The notes beneath the pieces are model-generated. The model was not told where the DNA came from and did not search any database. It worked only from the letters and a program-made list of their open reading frames with translations. Source: CAZGRP01 sp964527995 (GTDB lineage: Bacteria > Zhuqueibacterota > Zhuqueibacteria > Oceanimicrobiales > CAZGRP01). From it: a DNA stretch of 44,830 nt. This document shows, one piece after another, positions 40,842 to 44,830 of this stretch. Every line of letters starts with the position of its first letter. Position 1 is the stretch's first letter. The DNA is taken from NCBI GenBank assembly GCA_964527995.1, contig CAZGRP010000030.1, positions 1 to 44,830 on the forward strand. The letters run 5' to 3'. A program made the translations under genes and the position numbers.

Positions 40842-42084
40842 GCTGGGCAGGGCGATGCGGCACGATACAGCAACCGTCGGGCAGACGCCGGGAGAGTTCG
40901 GCCGGCTCCTTTCGGTCTGTATGATCGTCAGGAACGAGGCGCATCATCTTGAGGCCTGTTTGCGCAGCGTAGCTCCGGTCGCGGACGAGATCGTGGTTGT
41001 GGATACCGGATCCCGCGACGGGTCGCAAGAGATTGTGCGCCGTTTCGGCGGGCGAGTGTACGAACATGCCTGGCGGAACGACTTCAGTCTGCATCGCAAC
41101 CAGAGCATTTCCTATGCAACGGCGGAGTGGATTCTGCAGATCGACGCCGACGAACGACTGGCTCCGGAGAGCGCCAGAGGCCTGCGGGACTTTCTGGAGT
41201 CGGCGCCGGCCGAAGTGAACGGTTTCATGATCCGTCTGGAAAACATCGACCGCCAGGGCCGCCGCAATGCAGTCTTCCGCTATCCACGGCTCTTCAGGAA
41301 CGGAGTCGGCGTGTACTACCACGGCGCGGTGCATAATCAGGTCGTGATCCCGGGTCGTGTGGAGGGATCCGAGATCGTGCTGCGGCATCTCGGCTACAAC
41401 CTCGAGCCGGATCAGTTGTCGCGCAAAGTATCCCGAACCGAGGCGCTGCTGCTGGCCAGGCTCGAGAGAGACCCCAACGATCTGTCAGCCCTGTGCAACC
41501 TGGCGCACACTTACTCCATGGCCCGCCAGCCGGAACGCTGCGTCGCTGTCGGGGAGCGTGCCATTGCCTTGTTGGAGCAGCAAGATTCTCCAGCCCCGTC
41601 ACTCGTGGGCGTCTATTATCCGGTCGTGGCGGCTTACATGACCACGGGTCATTATGACCGCGGTCTTGAGCTGTGCGACGCCGGTCTGCGGCGGCTGCCG
41701 TGGTATGTTGACCTGCACTACCAGCGTACGCGTGGGCTCGCCAAGTGCCATCGCTACTCTGCCGTGCTCACCAGCGGCGAAGGCTACCACCGAGCCAGGG
41801 AGCAGGTACTGCACCATCCTGAGCACATGCTGACGCTGGTGTTTTACACACTGGATCTGGCCTATCGGGTCGACTACTGGCAGGGGCTTGCTGCGCTGGC
41901 GGTAGGAGACTGGCAGCGAGCCGATCTCCACCTCTGTCGTGCCTTGAGCAGCCCGGAGCTTACACCGGCCACAGCTCAGGAGTTGCTCCAGAACCTGACT
42001 CGGGTGCAGCGGACTCCTCTTTCCGAGCACTGGATCCAAAAATGCCTTTGCCGATACCCTGCACTTGAGACGAAGAACCTGTAA
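40819..42084 (+). CDS. Family 2 glycosyltransferase with TPR tail (copy 1)
   Basis: 421 residues. A GT-A fold family 2 domain (about 30-250) carries LSVCMIVRNEAHHLEACLRS, the nucleotide site VVDTGSRDGSQEIV, FSLHRNQSISYATAEWILQI and the metal-binding DADERL. This subtype, with the W..DFS..RNQS signature, includes transferases that glycosylate proteins or peptides as well as LPS-type enzymes. The rest is helical with TPR-like repeats. It is paralogous to the next gene. GTG/ATG choices near 40819-40855 leave the start uncertain; the domain begins near residue 30. Confidence 0.87.
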   Translation: MPRTSMSKLGRAMRHDTATVGQTPGEFGRLLSVCMIVRNEAHHLEACLRSVAPVADEIVVVDTGSRDGSQEIVRRFGGRVYEHAWRNDFSLHRNQSISYATAEWILQIDADERLAPESARGLRDFLESAPAEVNGFMIRLENIDRQGRRNAVFRYPRLFRNGVGVYYHGAVHNQVVIPGRVEGSEIVLRHLGYNLEPDQLSRKVSRTEALLLARLERDPNDLSALCNLAHTYSMARQPERCVAVGERAIALLEQQDSPAPSLVGVYYPVVAAYMTTGHYDRGLELCDAGLRRLPWYVDLHYQRTRGLAKCHRYSAVLTSGEGYHRAREQVLHHPEHMLTLVFYTLDLAYRVDYWQGLAALAVGDWQRADLHLCRALSSPELTPATAQELLQNLTRVQRTPLSEHWIQKCLCRYPALETKNL

Positions 42085-42130
42085 CCTTTTCTGCGAGCCG
42101 TAGATTCAATCCTGGCTAGGAGATCACGAG

Positions 42131-44137
42131 ATGCCTGAAGCGAAAGACCCAAACAACGGGACGAAGAGCAAGGCAGAGCCAACGCTGTCTGTCTGCATGA
42201 TTGTCAAGAATGAGGAAAGATTCCTCCCTGGCTGCCTCGAAAGCGTGTATGAGGTCGCCGACGAGATCATCATCGTCGATACGGGTTCCACGGATCGGAC
42301 GGTCGAGATCGCCAAAGAATACGGGGCAAAAGTGTACTATCACCCGTGGGAGGACGACTTCAGCAAACACCGCAACCAGAGCATTTCCTACGCCACTGGC
42401 GATTGGATCCTGCAGATCGACGCCGATGAGCGCTTACAGCCGGACAGCGCCAGGCGGATCAAGAAAATCCTCGCCGAGACGGGTCCGGACCTCACGGTCT
42501 ATTTTGTGACCCTGTACGACCGCAATCAAACAGGCCATCTCAAGGCCGTCTTTCATTTCCCCCGTCTGTTCCGCAACAACGCCGGCGTGCATTATTCGGG
42601 AATCGTTCACAACCAGGTGGTAGCCGGTGAGTCGGCGAAGAAAGCATTTACTGATCTGTCAATGGATCACTACGGCTACGATCTCCCCGACGAAGAGATG
42701 GAGAAGAAGTTCGAGCGCACTACGCGGTTGCTGTTCAAGCAGTTAAAGGAGAACCCTGAGGACCCGTTCGTGCTGTACAACCTGACGAACTCCTACGGCA
42801 TGTCTGGAAGTGCCGAAGAAGTCGTGAAGTATGGCTTTCGGACTCTCGAGGTACTTCGGAAACAGGATCGCGTCTCGCCGATGTACATCGGGCTCTATTA
42901 CCCCTTGATCAACGCACTGCTCAAACTCCATCGTTACGAAGAGGCCTACCAGCAGGCGTTGGATTCCGTCAAGGTTCTGCCCACCTACATCGATGGCTAC
43001 TACAGCCTGGTGCGAGCGAGCACCGTCCTGCACCGCTTCGACCAGGTGCACGAATACGCGCAACGGTATTTCGAGCTACGCGATCAGCTCCGGAGCGATC
43101 TTTCCGCGATCTTTACCATGAACGTCTACACGCTTGAGAAAGCCGCCCACGTGTATTACTACTCAGGCCTCGCCTATGCAGCCAGCCGGCAATGGCAGGA
43201 AGCCGAGGCTGCTTTCTCGAGGGCACTCGATGAACCGCTGTTTAGCGAACGGTTGGCTGGCGAGTTCCTCTACAATCTGGCACAGGTAGACGCAGGCGAG
43301 AGGCTGAGGCGGTGGAAGGAGAAGTGCAGCGAAAAGTTCGACGCAGATGATTTGCTCGCACAAGAGGTGTTCTTGCGCGTTGAGACCCCGGAAGAGGCGC
43401 GAATCCTGGGAGCTCTCTTTGCTGTTGATGAGATCTCGCTATCGGACGAAGCGGAGGAGTACGCCCGGGCGGTGTGGTCGTATCTTCGCGGGGATTATGA
43501 GACCGCTTTACGCTACCTGGGAGGGATTTACAAGAGTGGGGAGACTCGTGTGAGTCTACTCATTGCCGACATCTTCGAGAGGATCGGAGGGAGTGATGAC
43601 GCCCGGCGCGCACTTGAAGTCGCCTGGAGATCGAGCAATACTTCTTCCGAGGTCGGAGTCCGACTGGCCGAACTCTGCATCCGGCGGGGGGAGCACGCCG
43701 CCGCTCTCGCAGTCCTGCAACAACTGGATCAGGACCGCCCCAACAACGTCCGCGTCCTGCTCGATCTGGCGTTGACGTTGTGGCAGCAGGGAGCACACGA
43801 GGCCTCAGTGAGGTGCGTTCTGCAGGTTCTACAGTCGAGCAAGCTGGCTCCTGATCATGAGGTGGACTCGCTCGGTGAGATGGCCGAACGGCTCTGCGAC
43901 CTCGCGAAACATTTCGACGGCACAACCCGGCTTGCGACTGCCAGGGTAGCTTACGAGCTTGCGCTGGCGATGTCTCCCGGTCATCACGATGCCGGTATCC
44001 GACTTGCCAGACTTGAACTACGGCTGGGCAATCCAGTCGCCGGCGTGGACCACTTGATGGCGGTCGCCGACAAACATCCGAAGAGCGATCAACTCCTGGA
44101 GGTGGCTTCCGCCTATGAGCGAATGTTTACCCAGTAA
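42131..44137 (+). CDS. Family 2 glycosyltransferase with long TPR array (copy 2)
   Basis: 668 residues, a longer paralogue of the preceding protein. The GT2 domain has LSVCMIVKNEERFLPGCLES, VDTGSTDRTVEIAKEYG, DDFSKHRNQSISYATGDWIL and DADERL, plus HFPRLFRNNAGVHYSGIVHN. From about residue 200 to the end there are many helical TPR-like repeats (KFERTTRLLFKQLKENPEDP; RYEEAYQQALDSVKVLP; RGEHAAALAVLQQLDQDRPN), more than twice the length seen in copy 1. AGGAG lies nine to ten bases before the ATG. The TPR array probably recognises a protein or lipid-linked acceptor. Confidence 0.88.
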   Translation: MPEAKDPNNGTKSKAEPTLSVCMIVKNEERFLPGCLESVYEVADEIIIVDTGSTDRTVEIAKEYGAKVYYHPWEDDFSKHRNQSISYATGDWILQIDADERLQPDSARRIKKILAETGPDLTVYFVTLYDRNQTGHLKAVFHFPRLFRNNAGVHYSGIVHNQVVAGESAKKAFTDLSMDHYGYDLPDEEMEKKFERTTRLLFKQLKENPEDPFVLYNLTNSYGMSGSAEEVVKYGFRTLEVLRKQDRVSPMYIGLYYPLINALLKLHRYEEAYQQALDSVKVLPTYIDGYYSLVRASTVLHRFDQVHEYAQRYFELRDQLRSDLSAIFTMNVYTLEKAAHVYYYSGLAYAASRQWQEAEAAFSRALDEPLFSERLAGEFLYNLAQVDAGERLRRWKEKCSEKFDADDLLAQEVFLRVETPEEARILGALFAVDEISLSDEAEEYARAVWSYLRGDYETALRYLGGIYKSGETRVSLLIADIFERIGGSDDARRALEVAWRSSNTSSEVGVRLAELCIRRGEHAAALAVLQQLDQDRPNNVRVLLDLALTLWQQGAHEASVRCVLQVLQSSKLAPDHEVDSLGEMAERLCDLAKHFDGTTRLATARVAYELALAMSPGHHDAGIRLARLELRLGNPVAGVDHLMAVADKHPKSDQLLEVASAYERMFTQ

Positions 44138-44205
44138 GAGTGCAGAAGACTCGCCTTTTGGCGACGCTGGGATGAAACTGGGAAGCAAGACCAACCAAAA
44201 TCATG

Positions 44206-44318
44206 TGAATGCTGCATACGACCTGGCGGCGCGCGATGTGGCTGTCTTTCATTGGCTGGTAGGTTCTGAGCCGGAGATTGTATCGGCGACAGGGGCTTCT
44301 TTTCGCCATTTACGGTAA
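44206..44318 (+). pseudogene. Fragment of a Gfo/Idh/MocA-family oxidoreductase
   Basis: The frame reads AAYDLAARDVAVFHWLVGSE, then PEIVSATGASFRHLR before a stop. This resembles the segment of sugar-nucleotide oxidoreductases (WlbA/WbpB-like, Gfo/Idh/MocA) usually written as DLAPHD..I...L..PE.VSATGAS. Both the NAD-binding N-terminus and the remaining C-terminus are missing, so it is a relic of about 35 residues. It lies just before an aminotransferase relic, the same pairing found in pathways for diamino and acetamido sugars. Confidence 0.6.
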
Positions 44319-44344
44319 GTGGATCACGGCGATGCCTGAGACCA

Positions 44345-44830
44345 ACGACGACGGTCAATTCCTGCGACTGGCGACGGATATGCATCGGCTTCTGGAAATT
44401 GCCCGCAAACACGGTCTATATGTGGTTGAAGATGGTGCACAGGCGCATGGCACCTGGTACAAGGGCAAACGCTGCGGTTCGATGGGTACGTCGGGTGTTT
44501 CAGTTTCCACCCTGGAAAGAACCTGGGCGCCTACGGAGGCGGGGGATTGTCACGACGAACGATCCCGGCCTGGCTGAACGTGTTCGTCGGCTGCGTAACT
44601 AAGGGGAGCGTGTCAAATATGAGCGCGTGGAAAAGGGTGTCAACGCTCGCCTCGATGTGCTTCGGGTGGCCGTCTTGAATGTGAAGTTCGGGTATTTGGA
44701 GCGATGGAATCTGGCCCGGGCCAGACACGCGGCCAAGTGCCTGGAATTGCTGCGGGACGTAAGCGATGTCGTACTCCAGCGCCAGCCGTGCTATTCGACC
44801 CATGTCCATCATCCTTGTGTGATTGCGCCC
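44345..44830 (+). pseudogene. Frameshifted DegT/DnrJ/EryC1 aminotransferase remnant, running off the window
   Basis: Family motifs run through three frames in turn. ATDMHRLLEIARKHGLYVVE, then DGAQAHGTWYKGKRCGSMG is in one frame. FSFHPGKNLGAYGGGG is in a second (from about 44499). IVTTNDPGLAERVRRLRN is in a third (from about 44546), ending in an in-frame TAA. The same third frame then continues as KYERVEKGVNARLDVLRVAV, YLERWNLARARHAAKCLELL and a degenerate STHVHHPCVI to the window end. At least two frameshifts and one stop interrupt it, and the PLP lysine segment (PGKNLGAYG) survives only in the shifted frame. The N-terminal third is also missing. Confidence 0.8.

Overview
The window is one unbroken run of plus-strand genes. 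It begins inside the 3' end of fliN and passes through a late flagellar gene cluster into a glycan-synthesis island, ending in decayed gene remnants. P-ring and L-ring genes (flgI, flgH, with chaperone flgA) show a diderm, Gram-negative-type bacterium. Base composition is moderately GC-rich. Gene order (fliNOPQR-flhBA-flhFG-fliA, then flgFGAHIJNKL-fliW-csrA), the two sigma-54-type promoters and the FliW/CsrA pair recall Deltaproteobacteria-like and FCB-group lineages. The sequence alone does not fix the phylum. No tRNA, rRNA, CRISPR array or insertion sequence was seen.

Region 1 (1-7972) encodes the C-ring end (FliN), the type III export gate (FliO, FliP, FliQ, FliR, FlhB, FlhA) and the placement and number regulators FlhF and FlhG. 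The genes are mostly coupled by short overlaps. One 360-bp gap before the likely fliP start holds a sigma-28-like promoter (656-682) and a near-perfect sigma-54 promoter (913-928). Region 2 (7972-15236) is regulatory: a small membrane protein, sigma-28 (FliA), a small unknown protein in a position where an anti-sigma could sit, an HDOD protein, a membrane-anchored TPR protein, a short FliK-like protein with a free-standing FlhB C-domain (FlhX), and then a partner-switching set: RsbW-like kinase, STAS protein, GAF protein, and a REC-PAS-HisKA protein with no ATPase domain.

Region 3 (15386-24188) opens with a second perfect sigma-54 promoter. It encodes rod, ring, rod-cap/lytic transglycosylase, chaperone and hook-junction proteins, ending in FliW and CsrA, which set flagellin translation in other bacteria. 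Odd points are an FlgH without a lipoprotein cysteine, an FlgJ whose muramidase domain is of the SLT type, and an FlhB with NPVH in place of NPTH.

Region 4 (24718-44137) is a glycosylation island of about 19 kb. It holds three giant modular proteins (1274, 925 and 968 aa) that join TPR arrays to CgeB-like glycosyltransferase domains and, variously, to a heptosyltransferase-like domain, a type I phosphodiesterase-like domain or methyltransferase domains. It also holds GDP-deoxyhexose genes (gmd, a sugar aminotransferase, fcl, an extra epimerase), a small methyltransferase and three more TPR-carrying glycosyltransferases. The position beside flagellar genes, the TPR modules and the GDP-sugar supply together suggest a flagellin or surface-glycan decoration system; no flagellin gene is in the window. 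The last 0.7 kb holds a fragment of a Gfo/Idh/MocA oxidoreductase and a frameshifted DegT-family aminotransferase, the relic of another sugar pathway.
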